From Mesostigma viride (lineage: Eukaryota; Streptophyta; Mesostigmatophyceae; Mesostigmatales; Mesostigmataceae): DNA of 64,000 nt. Location: NCBI GenBank assembly GCA_009746045.1, contig RPFO01000312.1, positions 3,035,377 through 3,099,376 of the forward strand, in the 5' to 3' direction. The notes beneath the pieces are model-generated. The model worked only from the letters and a program-made list of their open reading frames with translations, was not told the origin of the DNA and made no database searches. Below, piece by piece: positions 45,535 through 57,526 of this stretch. The translations under genes and the position numbers were made by a program. Position 1 is the first letter of the stretch, and each line of letters opens with the position of its first letter.

Positions 45535-46306
45535 CTTTGCCCATGTGACCCGCCTTAATTCCCCGCTCGCGGGGTAAGGCTGGCCCCTCTCCATTGCTCC
45601 TCACCTTTGACACCATGGCGGATAAGATGGAGTTCCCGTCAAGCGTCGCAAGCGGCTTGGGGGGACCTCCTACACGCTGGACGACGACTTGACCTTGACG
45701 TAGCAACAACGGCGACGGGAGCTATGGCCGACCTACCTCCAGCTCCGGCAGACGGCAGGGAAGAAGCCAGTCTACTGGAGGGGGGCGGACATCTACGCCG
45801 CCCACGAGCCCTGGCAGGCGACCCCTGCCGCCTCAGCCACTCGGGCCCCAGCCTAGGGATTATCTAGCAGTAGTGTAGACTAGAAAAGCTTCAGTTAGCG
45901 ACGTGGCCATGTATGCCTACGTGATGGGCCCACACCCGCCCATGCAATATATAGCTGTAGAGATTTTGAGTCATGCTTTGCCCATGCAGCATTGAAGTTA
46001 CTCTCTGCTGATGATGCCGTGCACCAGTTATAGCCTAGCCATATACATCTTCCACCCCATATGTCATGCAGGCCTTCTATATAGGCCATCTCGATCCCCA
46101 TGTCGCCCCGTGCGAGCATGATCGGGATGCATGATCCATCATGGTGGTGCAGGTGCACATTGTGCACCCCGAGCAGGTGACAGTTTACATCCTCCACGTC
46201 TGCAGGTTGTAGCCCAGATTGTACTAAAAACCCATAGATGCCCCTTCTCAGGCCTATTTGTTGCATATGCTCCCAACGGAGCTATTAAAATTAAATTAAA
46301 TTATAA
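45535..46306 (+). mobile_element. 5'-truncated ORF1-only LINE derivative (copy E)
   Basis: Carries the last part of the ORF1-like frame on the plus strand (LWPTYLQLRQT, PVYWRGADIY, HEPWQATPA, stop about 45857) with upstream stops and frameshifts. Then comes ~420 bp of 3' region, the hairpin GCTCC-CAAC-GGAGC (46269-46282) and an (AATTA)n tail. The tail is shared with a minus-strand LINE end that starts at 46307, so the two lie tail to tail. Confidence 0.7.
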
Positions 46307-46440
46307 CATGCCTCCGTGGGGAGGTCATGTAGCACATATTCCATGATGGATGGGGTGGAGGAAGCCGCGTGATCGAACTATCCTAACTCTAAGCTATCTA
46401 GCTAGAAAACGGAGCTATGTTCTTAACTACCCATGGTCGG
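46307..46440 (-). repeat. LINE-type 3' end, minus strand
   Basis: On the minus strand it reads tgctacatga, hairpin CCTCC-CCAC-GGAGG within CATG/CATG, then the AT tail at 46283-46306. Sequence to about 46410 (gatcgaactatcctaactct) matches 39027-39060. Confidence 0.6.
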
Positions 46441-47781
46441 CCGATGCCATCCAAATGGATGATGGTACCCGACGTAACGTAACTGTAACGCGTAAATCCG
46501 TGACCTCCGACGTAAGTGACGTAACGTAAATGTTGCCGATGGACGGGGGCAGACCCGACACGAATGAAAATGCCAAGGTTGGCCAGGTAATTGCACCATA
46601 GCCCAGTAAATACCTCGTGCATTTTATTGGTGGTCACGTGACATTTGCTAACATTTCTTACCGTTGAGCGCGCGCATAGCGAGATATGGCTGTCAACGCG
46701 CCATTTTGGTGGAAATTTCGGGTTCCGCTGCTTGAAATGGGTCAGATGATGACCCCTGAACGACGATGCATTATTTTGGTACGTCAAGAATGATCAGATT
46801 CAAGGAATTGGGAAAATACGCAGTGGTTATTACCTGTGTCTTGGTCGTCACCATCAGACGAGACGTCCCCTTTGGTATCGCCGGTTTCTTTTTGGTTTCT
46901 TGGTAGCTTCCGTCTGCCTGGGCCTTCCAATGTTTTGCGAAAGCCCGCGGCACCATTTGCTGGGAATGTGGACGCGTTAGACGTCATCTTTGCATAGATG
47001 AACAACATGGTAACGATGACGGAAGGATGGATAGAGCAGCTGTGGCCGCCTCTGCCACTAGCACTAGTATCCGTGACGTATGAGCATGTCGGCCAGCGGA
47101 ACCCGGCCAGGTCATAATCAAGGCAGGTACGGCAATGCGTTTTCGTGTTGTTTGTATGGAAACTCGTACGTTCATCATGCATGTCTTATGGTGGATGCAT
47201 TAGTGGTAATTGCAACAGCCTTCCATGCCTGCTCAAGGAGGGGTGTTAGCCATTATGTTGTACCATTTGTGGCATTTCTTTGGGGGATACCGTTCAGTGA
47301 GTGCAAGGTGGCGTCATATTTGTATTCCAGCATGTTTGGCAGTCTATTGTGGTCAATTATATTGCTTCATTGTATGGCATGGCATAGTTGGCTGTTTGCG
47401 CGCGCGTAAGCCACACGTGTACACGCGTGCATTATACATGTCAAATGGGGTATCCGGGTGGTTTGACCAAAGGAAAGGACCATTGGACTATCCAACTAAA
47501 TTGTCCAATGTTGGTATTGAGGTTTCTGACCCCCCCCTGAGAAAAATGGGGGGGTATACTTTTTCTTGCACGGAAACGATCGTATTTTGGCCAACTTTGG
47601 CTAAAGCTATCATCCAAATGCCTTGATAAACCAGTGATATTATTGCATATTCTGAAAGCCCTTGAAGTGTAGATGTTCCTAGCACCTGGGTTGAGGGTAT
47701 TCGGAGTTGTGGTCTAGGAGTTATGATTTTTTTCATTTTTGGGGGTCAAAAAAGCAAAAAAAGTTGTGGCCGACTATTTAA
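46441..47781. other. No supported gene
   Basis: Several 60-138 codon frames on both strands overlap without any domain, splice or composition support. A CGTAAC/GTAACG-rich patch lies at about 46470-46525. Confidence 0.4.
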
Positions 47782-48687
47782 TGAACCCGTGTTTTTTTTA
47801 TTAGAACGCGATATATCGCGTTGTAAGCTTTTTTTAGAACGCGTATAGCACCTAAGGAATTTTTTTCATGGTCATGTGTATACTTTCCTGAAAGCCCATA
47901 TATCAAAGTTTTTTTAACTACTCAGACCTACAATCTGCTAATTCATTAGAGAGATACACTGGTTTGAATACAGCCCCCCTGGGGGTCTGACCATGACCGC
48001 GATTTGTTGACCCTAGGTCACAAGTCATGTGCTTATTCACAAATGGTTCATGAAAAAAATCTGGCTTCTTGCACGAGCTATGGGCAACATATGCAGGCTT
48101 TGTGGAACAAAACTCAGGCCCATTGGGCCACTGGAGCTAATTTTCATTATCATCACAAACACAACGCAGTACAACGCAGTGGGAAAAATGAGAGCCCTTC
48201 ACAATGATGGCGCAACGACACGAGCCCCATACACGGGGCCATATTAGTGAGCTTGGAGGGTCAAAACGTTGAAAATAGGTGTTGTATAAGTTATACCGCA
48301 TCAAACATGCATCAAACATCATGACTGGATGACCTAATAATATGATCGACTGAATCAGGCAGCCATAGCCAAAGCATCATCCACTCTCACAACGTGTTGA
48401 GCACATGGCTCGTGGGAAGGGAGGTGCTGGGTTTTCATTCCATAACGCGTGCAATACTGAAAGAAAGAGGCACGTGTAATGAAAGGCTTGGCTAGGTTGA
48501 GTGATCCATGAGCTTACATGCAGGCAAAGATGACGCTGGAATGCATGCTAGCGAATGGTGGCAAGATGCTAACAACACATGATTATACACCATGATTATG
48601 GGCACCTAGCTGATCTTCTTGCACAATCAACGCAGTATAAACCATCAACATCCAATCCTCACGATATATGCACGGCTTGACGACGTA

Positions 48688-50266
48688 TTAATTAATTAAT
48701 TAATTAATTAATTAGGAACATAACTCCGTTGGGAGTATATGTAGCACATAATAGCCCTTGAGAAGGGGCGTATGGCCTATGATACATTCTAGGCTACTTC
48801 ATGCAAGGGTGGGAATGTAAGCTACCCTTGCTCTAGTAGGTGCACCAGGGCACCCGGCACCCTCATGATCTATCACGCTATGCCCAGCTAAGGGGGGAGC
48901 ATGTCATGTGGGGGAAGATCATCATGGCTATACAAGAGCTAGCTAGGGCATGGCATCTCAGCAGAGAGCAGCTCTCTGCATGGGCACAGCATAACTAAAT
49001 AAAGCTAGGCATCTGGGGTGTGGAACATCATAGGCACGCATGTACATGATTAAATAAAGCGCGTGGCTTAGCTGCTATAGGGCCTGTAGGAGGCGTACAG
49101 GTACATGGCCACGGTCTATCTATTCTACACTACTACTGCTGGAATCCCCTAAGCTGGGGCGTCTGGAGTCGCTGGGGTCGCGGGGGTCACCTGCCAGGGC
49201 TTGTGGCCGACGTAGATGGCCGCCCCCTTCCAGTATGTACACCGGCTGCCCCGCCTTGGTCTGCCGGAGCTGGAGGTAGGTCGGCCATAGCTCCCGTCGC
49301 CGTTGTTGCTGCATGCGCCAGGGTCAAGTCGTCGTCAAGGGTGAAGAGAGTCTTCTCGAGCCGCTTGCGGCGTCTGAGAAAAGAAATATTGTCCGCCGGG
49401 TTCTTTAAAGGTGAGAAGGAGCGGGGGCGCCCCGGCCTTACCCCGCGTGCGGGGAAGGCGGTGGGCGACCAGGTCGATCTCACCAGTAAGGCCCATGCGA
49501 CCAAGCTAGGATTTCTCTCTCAAACGCACGCGCAAGCTTCTCGGAATTCTCACCTTCCTCCATGTCGAAGTTCTTGACAATGACGTTGAGGCTGCGCTTG
49601 GCGAGCTCGCCGGCCTCCTCGCGGAGGTCAAGCGTCTGCCGCTGGAGCTGGGCTGCGACGGCGGAGGTGGTGGAGGTGGTGTGCTGCTTAAGCATGTCCG
49701 CCCAGGTCGTAATGGGGGGAGCATCGCCGGCCAGGCCAGCAGAGGCTGGCTTGGCGGCAATGTCCTTCACCGCCTGGCCGGGCGGTGAGGCCCGCGGTGT
49801 TCTGCAGGACCTCGATAGCGATGGCATTATCCTTAAGACGCTGGTCAATGTCGCGGAGCTGGGCGGTGATGGAGTCGGTGGAGGCGGAGGGGGGGGGGGT
49901 GGAGGCGAGGAGGGTGGCGGTGGCGGTGGGGATGGTGGGGAGCTCAGCAGCCAGCGTGCGACTCACAGCTGCCACATCTGCAGCTAGGGGCGTCACGTGC
50001 TGTGAGAGGGCTGCGTTGAGGTGGAGGAGGAAGGTAGATTCGGTCAAGGGGGAGGGGGTCCAGAGGTCCGTGACAGAGCGCTGAAGGATGGAAAAGAGGG
50101 CGGCGAGCTGAAGACGGGGGCGAGACCAGCGGGCCAGGTTCTCAGGTCGGTAAGTAAACCGGCCGTCAGGTCCAGTGCGGAGGCGGCAAAGGCTTGAAAG
50201 GCGTTGGCACAGGTCGAGAATGGAGGCGTATGACCCATAAAACACGAGCTCCAGTATCTTGAGGGG
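48688..50266 (-). mobile_element. ORF1-only LINE derivative, copy A
   Basis: On the minus strand it begins within ORF1 (about residue 70 of copy C) at 50266 and ends in hairpin ACTCC-CAAC-GGAGT (48723-48736) and (TTAA)n (about 48688-48713). ORF1 is broken by short insertions (for example 4 bp near 49310) and frameshifts. The truncated start abuts the tail of copy B, giving a head-to-tail pair. Confidence 0.7.
49139..50266 (-). pseudogene. ORF1-like protein, copy A, degenerate
   Basis: Pieces in several frames correspond to the copy C product: ITAQLRDIDQRLKDNAIAIE, ITTWADMLKQHTTSTTSAVA, RSLNVIVKNFDMEEGENSEK and FTLDDDLTLA. The N-terminal third is missing. Not functional as sequenced. Confidence 0.7.
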
Positions 50267-51848
50267 TGAATTGAATTGAATTGTAACATAACTCCGTTGG
50301 GAGTATATGTAGCACATAGCCCAGAGAAGGGGCATATGGCCTATCATACATTCTAAGCTACTTCCTGCAAGGGTGGGAATGTAAACAACACTTGCTCTAG
50401 GTGCACTAGGGCACCTGCACCACCCAGAGTTTCAGGCAACACCCAGCGAAGGGGAGCCTGTCATAGGTGGGGAAGATCATCATGGCTATACAAGAGCTAG
50501 GACATGGCTTCTCTACAGAGAGCATCTCTCTGCATGGCCTAGCATAACTAAATAAAGCTAGGCATCATCTGGAGTGTGGCTCATCATAGGCACACATGTA
50601 CATGATTAAATAAAGCGCGTGGCTTAGCTGGGATAGTGCCTCTAGGAGGCGTACATGTACATGGCCACGGTCTATCTATTCTACACTACTACTGCTGTAT
50701 TCCCCTAAGCTGGGGCGTCTGGAGTCGCTGGGGCCGCGGGGGTCGCCTGCCAGGGCTTGTGGCCGACGTAGATGGCCGCCCCCTTCCAGTACACCGGCTG
50801 GCCCGCCTTGGTCTGCCGGAGCTGGAGGTAGGTCGGCCATAGCTCCCGTCGCCGTTGTTGCTGCGCCAGGGTCAGGTCGTCATCAAGGGTGAAGAGAGTC
50901 TTCTCGAGCCACTTGCGGCGTCTGAGAAACGAAATCTTGTCCGCCGGGGTCTTAAAGGTGAGAAGGAGCGGGGGCGGCCCTGCCTTACCCCGCGCGCGGG
51001 GAAGGCGGTGGGCGGCCAGCTCGATCTCACCAGTAAGGCCCATGCGATCAAGGATTTCTCTCTCAAAAGCACGTGCAAGCTTCTCGGAATTCTCACCTTC
51101 CTCCATCTTGAGATTCTTGACAATGACGTTAAGGCTGCGCTTGGCGAGCTCGGCCTCCTCGCGGAGGTCAAGCGTCTGCCGCTGGAGCTGTGCTGCGACG
51201 GCGGAGGTGGTGGAGGTGGTGTGCTGCTTAAGCATGTCCGCCCAGGTCGTGATGGGAGGAGCATCGCCGGCCAGGCCAGCCGGGGCTGGCTTGGCGGCAA
51301 TGTCCTTCACCGCCTGGGCGGTGAGGCCTGCGGTGTTCTGCAGAACCTCGATAGCGATGGCGTTGTCGCGGGTCGATGAGACGCTGGTCGATGTCGCGCT
51401 TGAGGGGTGGCATGTTGAAAAAGCTGGGTCTGGCATCGTCGAAGGTGGAAAATAACCCGTCGACGTCAAAGTCGCGCTCAGACCAGCTCGGTTCGGCAGG
51501 GCGGCTGCGTTTTGGCTCGGGCGAGGCTGAGGGCGAGGCAGGAAGCCCGGGAGGGTGCTGGGCGACCACCAGTGCGCGACTAGCTAGTGTCACCACTGCC
51601 TTCCGGCCCTGATGGCGAAGCTGCAGCCGGAGCTGCAGACGTATTTTCATTGCCGAGCGCAGCCGTCAGGCTGCGTTGCGTCGATGGGCGTTTGCTCATC
51701 GTATATTGCGTAATAGCTTCGGAAAATTATATCAGCATAGTGCGTCGTAGAAAGACGCGTCGATTGTGATATTCACGGCTATAAATTCGGTGCTCAAACG
51801 TGAAAGTTATGAGCTCCGCCGTCAGCCATGGCTACCTCGTGGCTCGTG
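50267..51848 (-). mobile_element. ORF1-only LINE derivative, copy B
   Basis: Full 5' end shared with copy C (both stop at ggctcgtg, 51848 and 62002). 3' hairpin is at 50291-50304 and the tail is (TTGAA)n at 50267-50285. It is about 400 bp shorter than copy C because of an internal deletion in ORF1. Nested in the 47786-52907 element. Confidence 0.75.
50705..51711 (-). pseudogene. ORF1-like protein, copy B, with internal deletion and stop
   Basis: Starts MSKRPSTQRSL at about 51699. An early TAG replaces the ATSQAL of copy C. After a further frame change the region between the N-terminal segment and DNAIAIEVLQN (about 120 residues in copy C) is missing. The C-terminal 230 codons (50705-51360) are open and hold the RRM-like part: NVIVKNLKMEEGENSEKLA, HRLPRARGKAG, PADKISFLRRRKWLEKTLF, RRRELWPTYLQLRQ. 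Confidence 0.7.
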
Positions 51849-52180
51849 ACGACGTATACAGCACCTAAATACTGCACAACTGCAACCTGCTATGGCTGAC
51901 ATGCAAGCAACGTCGAGTAGGATGGCGGTCTTAGAGAGGCTGGCCAGAGCTCGGTAGAAATAAGTGGAAAACTGGCAGAAACTAGGTAGAGACACGATAT
52001 ACTTACGCCTGCAAGCACTATTGAGCCGGTGGCAGAGGCCATTTCCAGGAAAATACAGCATACCGTAGCAATAGCCACGGTCACGCCTTACGCTATTTGC
52101 AGGCACCATCATGCCCGGAGCTACCCAATAAAAGTCTGCCCAAATCTCGGTTTAGCCAAGAGTCCAGGCGTTCGGAATGC

Positions 52181-52381
52181 TGTTTCCGGCCCCACCGTCT
52201 AGGTCATCTAGTCGCTCCACACGTAAGCCAGCCATAATTTCAATGCACAAGGATACACATTTCCATCACCATTCATCTTCATCATCCTGAACGACTCGAA
52301 AACGCGGAAAAGATAACGGCAGGCTCGAGCTACCATGGTCCGGATCATCCCGATTTCTGGCCTGCGCTGGTTGTCTCTTTG
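52181..52381 (-). repeat. ~200 bp dispersed inverted repeat, arm 1
   Basis: Reverse complement of 55489-55691 with about 10 differences (from ctgtttccggcccc to the gcgctggttgtctc region). Both edges coincide. Lies inside the putative piggyBac element. Confidence 0.8.
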
Positions 52382-52907
52382 AATAAACATGTGTTAAGAA
52401 GTCGAAACACCATGGAAATACCAAGCATGGTGCCGCAGCAGACCCGAGTCCTGCCGTAATAATATATATGCCGGTTTCCAGGGTTTCCGCATGAAAGTTG
52501 GGTGAGAAACTGGAAAAAACTACGTTTCCTTTGCCCCAGTGCCTCGACAAACTCATAGAAACCTAATTATCAACCTTTGAACGCATCATCATGGTCGTGC
52601 CACCCAACAGCCACTAAAATTCGCGCGCGAAAACTGGCGAGATCTACCTGCCGCCATCGCCGTCGTCTTCACCTTCGTCCCGCGAAAATGCCTGATTTCA
52701 GTGGTACATATTTGTTTGCAGCTGTCACAAAAAAAATACCAAAAATACCAGGATTTTTCTTGAATTCTATGATATGTTTCTGACCTGTGTTGAAAGTTTC
52801 AGACCAAAAATCGCATGATTAATAGGCTTGCCACGTGTCAGATTACAACGCGATACATCGCGTTCTAACCCAACAACGCGATGTATCGCATTGTAAAAAA
52901 ACACGGG

Positions 52908-54436
52908 TTAATTAATTCATTAATTAATTTGCCCATGATTTCCATGGTGGCCCCCCACTCCCAGTCGCACCGCCGCCATCGTCCCAGCCATCTAAATGTA
53001 GCCCTGCGAAACGCTGTGAGCCCCCTGCATGCATCATTTTCAGGCTATTAGTCTTGAGGTCGAATTTGGACTGTACCTTGGAATTGGATTGGCATTTGAG
53101 TGAATATAGGAGTAATCTCCCCTTGGCTGACGGGCCTGCAAGCCAGTTTCAGGCTTGATCTGCGGTCATGTGGATTCCACACAGGATGACGAGCTGTGCA
53201 GCATGCGTGGCACTAGAGGGCGCCAAGTGTCACAGGCCAGGATAAAAGCCACCCCCGCCCAAACGCACGATGAAGGCCGCCAAGTCCCTAAGTTGGAACA
53301 CAACTGCTGCACGGATATCTTTCATTCAGGAGGGGTGCACTGGCCAGTAGGCTCTTGGGGAGGGAGATGGGGGAAGGAATCCATCGGTGATAGATGCCAA
53401 TGCTCGGCGAGGCATGGTTGTAACCATGAGACAACGTACCAGCGCAGGCTTAAAGCCTGAACGCAGTATTAGGTCCGTTCCCATGATCATGTATGGCATT
53501 TGGGTGGGCTTCCTCCTGTGCTCTCATCCTCCAAGGCCTCCTCCCTGGGCCATGAGCCGTCACGATGGCGCGACCAGAATCAGCCATCGGCAATATGTGG
53601 CACTGTGAGAGGAGGCACAGTGGGATGCGAGCAGAGAAAAGAGCGATGCCATGCAGCCGGAGACGAGGGCGATCGATAGAAAAGGGAGCCCTCCATGCTG
53701 ACAGGCTTCGTCACCCGTGCACCCCCGTTGGCCAGCAGGACGTGCGCGTTTCCAATGGGCGCTTTCGCGCTTTGAGGTGCCAGAAGAATAAGAGGGGTGA
53801 CCGATGCCAGCAGAAACCGTCAAGCAGTTGGCTTCATCACCCGCGCGCACTTCCTCCCACAGGAGGACGAAGCGATGTGCAGTGTGCACAGCAGCACCTC
53901 GGGTGCTGCCATGAGCCTTCGCCTGAACACCTCCCATGCACCTGTAATAGTCCATAGGAGGACGTGGCACTGTGCACAGCAGAGCCTTCAGACACCAGCA
54001 GGAAAGCGCGCGGGCCGTTGATAGCTATCGATGGTGCAACGCCATCAGGGGAAAGGGCACGCCGCCCGCTTGGCAGTGTCAACGCCCCGGTAACCAACTC
54101 CAGGATTTGGGGTGATGGAGACATACAGGTGGATGTCCGCCATGCTGGCGCATGCCGATGTGATGCCGACGTGATGCCAAAAGTGTCTATTGGATGAAAG
54201 GTGAGCAGGTTAACGGGAGGCTGTGTCCGAGCAGGTGAACGGGACGCTGTGCCCGAAGGCCATGAACAGCCGTGCAAGTAGGCAGAGCGCATCTCGACAG
54301 CTAGAAGTCATTTGTTGGGCGATGCAGAGTGCCATTGGCAGGCTACCGTTTGCAGCGACGAAAGCCGTTGACGAGCATACTGGCACGGGGGCCCTTCGGG
54401 AGTTTGCATAAATCCCCGTTTGATCCCAGGGGCGCC
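52908..54436. other. No supported gene
   Basis: Frames of 60-150 codons occur on both strands without recognisable domains. Composition turns GC-richer than the flanks. A captured or decayed gene cannot be excluded. Confidence 0.4.
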
Positions 54437-54826
54437 TCACCTCCTTGCCCGGGAAACAGCCCGAGCCACAAGGGGTGTCAGAATTACCGTGGCTGGGACC
54501 CTGATAGGCAACAGCGCCTTGTGCACTACGTACGCCAGTGCGACGACGCTCCCTCCAGCGAGGGCAGATACACCCGCCGAGACGGGTGGGTCTTTCGCCG
54601 GGACAACAGGCCCTGCTTCCTGGATTTCTCGCGTCTCGGTCAGGATGCCGGACACGCCTGCAAGCCCTATCCGGTCCAGCGTGGATGCGATGTAATCCAA
54701 GTCCGCCTTTGACCTAACCAGCATGTAGCAAGACCCGAAGGACAAAGCAGACAGGGTCATGTGCACAGCAATGGCCGTTTTCCCGTACTTGGATATCAGG
54801 TCTTTCAGCCGTTGTCCCTGACTCAT
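54437..54826 (-). CDS. DUF1279 / FAM210-like small membrane protein
   Basis: 129 codons, ATG at 54826, one exon. It matches the DUF1279 pattern: LKDLISKYGKTAIAVH (7-22), a hydrophobic helix to about residue 37 ending SCYMLVRS, a charged middle, then GGSVVALAYVVHKALLP (91-107) and PATVILTPLVAR (111-122). Family members (for example FAM210A/B in animals) are organelle membrane proteins linked to mitochondrial function. The biochemical role is not settled, and location here is inferred from the family. The length is short for full FAM210 proteins but normal for the isolated domain. No clear targeting peptide is seen before residue 7. Confidence 0.85.
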   Translation of the reverse strand: MSQGQRLKDLISKYGKTAIAVHMTLSALSFGSCYMLVRSKADLDYIASTLDRIGLAGVSGILTETREIQEAGPVVPAKDPPVSAGVSALAGGSVVALAYVVHKALLPIRVPATVILTPLVARAVSRARR

Positions 54827-55488
54827 TTATAACTCAATTTTTATAACAGTCTTCCCTACGACAGTCTTCCCGACAGGCGTCTCAGTATGACAAACTACTC
54901 GATAACACCTCCGCACATGCCGAGCCCAGATTGGAAGGCAGCCACCCAACGTCCAAGCTTCCCCACAGCCATATGCATGTTTAACATTCTTCCATGGCGA
55001 TGGGTTCTAGGTCAAATGAACGCCGCGTAAAGACCCCACAACTGAGCACGAGCCGAACGCTGCGGGGAAGACAGGAATCAAGGACAAGTTAAACGTAATC
55101 ACCTGGTGATCACCATGGTTATCTTCCGCAATAATTTGCCCAGGGCCTTCCGAGTTAGGATGCCTCATGATTGTGTACTCAACTCGCGGGTTGGGTTCGC
55201 GTGCGGTGTGACGAGAGCTGGTAATTGGTATGCCCCAGCTTTATGGGGTAAATCCTGGGTAAATCCTGGGTAAATACATGTATACCTGAGCCAGTGAGCC
55301 TGACATACGCGTGTACGGCATTGGGGACAGTGCCTTACGCCGTCGTTCATGCCAGATCGACCCAATACACAGCAAAAAAGAAAGTAATCACACCAGATCC
55401 ATGGTGTGCCAGATCACACATGAATCACAGCAAAAAAAAAAATCACAGCCACGCGTGCTTATGGTGGGATCTCTCCGGCACACCACGG
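54827..55488. other. Intergenic upstream of the DUF1279 gene
   Basis: Contains ttataactc...ttttataacag just upstream of the ATG (TATA-like, minus strand), a cagtcttcc(c) duplication (about 54848-54870) and three copies of taaatcctgggt (55252-55275). Otherwise nothing. Confidence 0.4.
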
Positions 55489-55691
55489 TATCAAGGAGAC
55501 AACCAGCGCAGGCCAGAAATCGGGAGAATCCGGACCATGGTAGCTCGAGCCTGCCGTTATCTTTTCCGCGTTTTCGAGTCGTTCAGGATGATGAATATGA
55601 ATGGAGATAGAAATGTGTAGCCTTGTGAAATTATGGCTGACTTACATGTAGAGCGACTAGATGACCTAGACGGTGGGGCCGGAAACAGCTT
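55489..55691 (+). repeat. ~200 bp dispersed inverted repeat, arm 2
   Basis: Plus-strand partner of 52181-52381 (caaccagcgcaggccagaaa through gtggggccggaaacag). Confidence 0.8.
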
Positions 55692-56200
55692 GCTTGATCA
55701 GGGCGTGTGTTTCGAGCCTAACTGGCCGGGAGTGTCTAGTGGTGAGCACCATTGCTGCGATCGCTCTCCCACCATTTACGATGAATACCCGCAAATGGAA
55801 AACCACTGAAAAGGTCTAGCTAGTCAGTCATTACGTTAGCCGACGGTATGTAAAATACCACGGTAGTTATACCTACATGGTGTACCTACGGTGTACTAGT
55901 TTACTACTGAGTACTGGCGGCCGGCAAGAAACAGGCGGAATCAATAAGCGAAATCTATTGGCGTTTTCAGCTTTCAACGGCGTGTTCCCTTCATCTTATT
56001 ACCGACTGCCGACTGCCGACTGCCAAGGAATGGCGGCCACGACCAGGCGGTGTTGTGCGCTATAACAATGGAGGTCCGCGAAGGCACAAAAAAGCCCAGG
56101 GTGGACTTAAAGCAGAGATGATACGCCCAATTCCAGTTTTGTCCATGCCTCCTGTGTCCTCATAAATGCCATCTGCTCTGCCCGCCCCGCCGGTGCGGTC
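55692..56200. other. Intergenic, no gene seen
   Basis: Includes a short triple repeat (cgactgc, about 56003-56025). Nothing recognised. Confidence 0.4.
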
Positions 56201-56214
56201 TGTATTGACGCCTG

Positions 56215-56759
56215 CAAGTTCCTTTCGGCCAACTCAAGATCTTTCTCCCGGTGCCAAAAGGCTTGGCGGCAGACCTCTCAAAAGCAGCAGCAAGCGGCAC
56301 ATCCCATTTCGGGGATTTGTCACGAACAAACCTGCCATGGTCGCGACTTGAAAAGAACCATTCGTCACGAGACGACCAGAAAGCATTCCGGGAGGAGGGC
56401 GGCCTGAGAGCCACCCCAGAGTTCAGGAAAGGTTTTGAACAGCTAGAAAGTGGCAAGGCCAAGGACGACAGAATGAGGTATTACATGAGCGACCTGGGGA
56501 AGGAGAGGGCAGAGGGCCATTGTAGCTCGGATCTTAACCGACCATCAGCATCGTGGATAGTCCCGTGTCGAGCGGCTTCCTTGCAGACCGCAACGGAAAG
56601 ACCGAGCTGGCAGAGTTGGGCAAGAAAGGCTGCACTTCTGCTGAGAATAGCAGCATGATTTCCGACACGCTGGAGCTGGGCGCCAAACGATACGAAAGCT
56701 CGTACCTGTTCTTTCCGCTGCTGATATCGCCTTCAGCAGTGGTGGCTGATAAGAAATAA
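56215..56759 (+). pseudogene. Possible degenerate coding sequence, unknown
   Basis: Two consecutive frames have protein-like composition: residues such as RLEKNHSSRDDQKAF, ATPEFRKGFEQLESGKAKDD and MRYYMSDLGKE up to about 56520. A second frame holds RNGKTELAELGKKG, MISDTLELGAKRYESSYL up to a stop at 56759. A frameshift or intron near 56530-56560 would join them. No family is recognised, and this could be chance. Confidence 0.3.
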
Positions 56760-57019
56760 CACGCTCCAGAAGCCGTGATGTCCATCAAGCTATGACATAC
56801 GTTTAGGGAAGGTCATTTTTGGAAGGCTGGGTGGGCCAAGATCAACTGGGGTAAAGTCGGCAACCATGTACATTATATATTGCATTATCTGCACCATCTG
56901 TGACACCGTTAGCCCCCTAGATATGAATGCCGGGGTTTAAAACATATAACGATGAGAAGCAACAACGCAACAGGGTCTTGCTGTAGCCTGCCCCACCATC
57001 TGATGGCCCTTTGGAGTTT

Positions 57020-57526
57020 AGATCTCATATTTATGGCCTAAGCAAGAAAGTACTTGCGTGTCATGCGCATGAACATGCCACGGAGAACTATGCTTATCTC
57101 ATTAGAAAAATAATTACACGAAAGTTACAAATATCGTCTGCATCATGCCCCGACCGTATAGAGTTACTAGATTGGGATATAATCCTCATCTGAGCTGTCC
57201 TCTACTGTAATGGGAGACGACGTGGTAGTGTAGCAACTATCCTCAGGGGCAGTAACCTCCACCTGCGGACTTCTAGCCTGGCTAGCAATGGGCCGCGGGG
57301 CCCGTGGGGACAAAAAAGGAGGATGCCCCTTAGGAAGTCGCAGACGGCAGCCCATTTCTCCTTGCTTGTCTATCATGCGGGCGCGGAGTACAGACAACAG
57401 TCCCAGACTGAGCCCTGCATCCTCAAGCAGTTGTGTCATGTAGGACCGGGTCGCGCCGCGTCGGTGCGGGGCACGCGCAAGTTTGCCAGTGGGTTGCGAC
57501 GGGGCAAGGGGACCCGGCCCTGCCAT
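57020..57526 (-). pseudogene. LINE ORF2 C-terminus plus 3' UTR
   Basis: The minus-strand frame 57526-57167 (119 codons) ends DSSDEDYIPI. It matches piecewise the frameshifted plus-strand sequence at 62862-63235 (LARAPHRRGA, TQLLEDAGL, LRARMIDK, PIASQ, VDSSDADYIP). The 3' UTR at 57020-57160 matches 63236-63360 (ggggcatgatgcagacgat and tgcgtgtcatgc... words). It is a 5'-truncated non-LTR retrotransposon end. Confidence 0.7.

Larger units (their letters stand above)
47786..52907. mobile_element. Probable piggyBac-type element with nested LINE derivatives
   Basis: Left end CCCGTGTTTTTTT (47786) preceded by TGAA; right end TTTTTTACACGGG (complementary) followed by TTAA (52908-52911). Next to both ends is the palindrome ACGCGATRTATCGCGT: once near 47805 and twice near 52850 and 52875. 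If TGAA is a mutated TTAA, the structure fits piggyBac superfamily rules. No transposase frame remains. Copies A and B of the ORF1-only element occupy 48688-51848. Confidence 0.55.

Noticed and set aside
46398-47182. Host genes from the 129- and 132-codon minus-strand frames
   Set aside because: Overlapping frames, no domain, no splice or promoter support.
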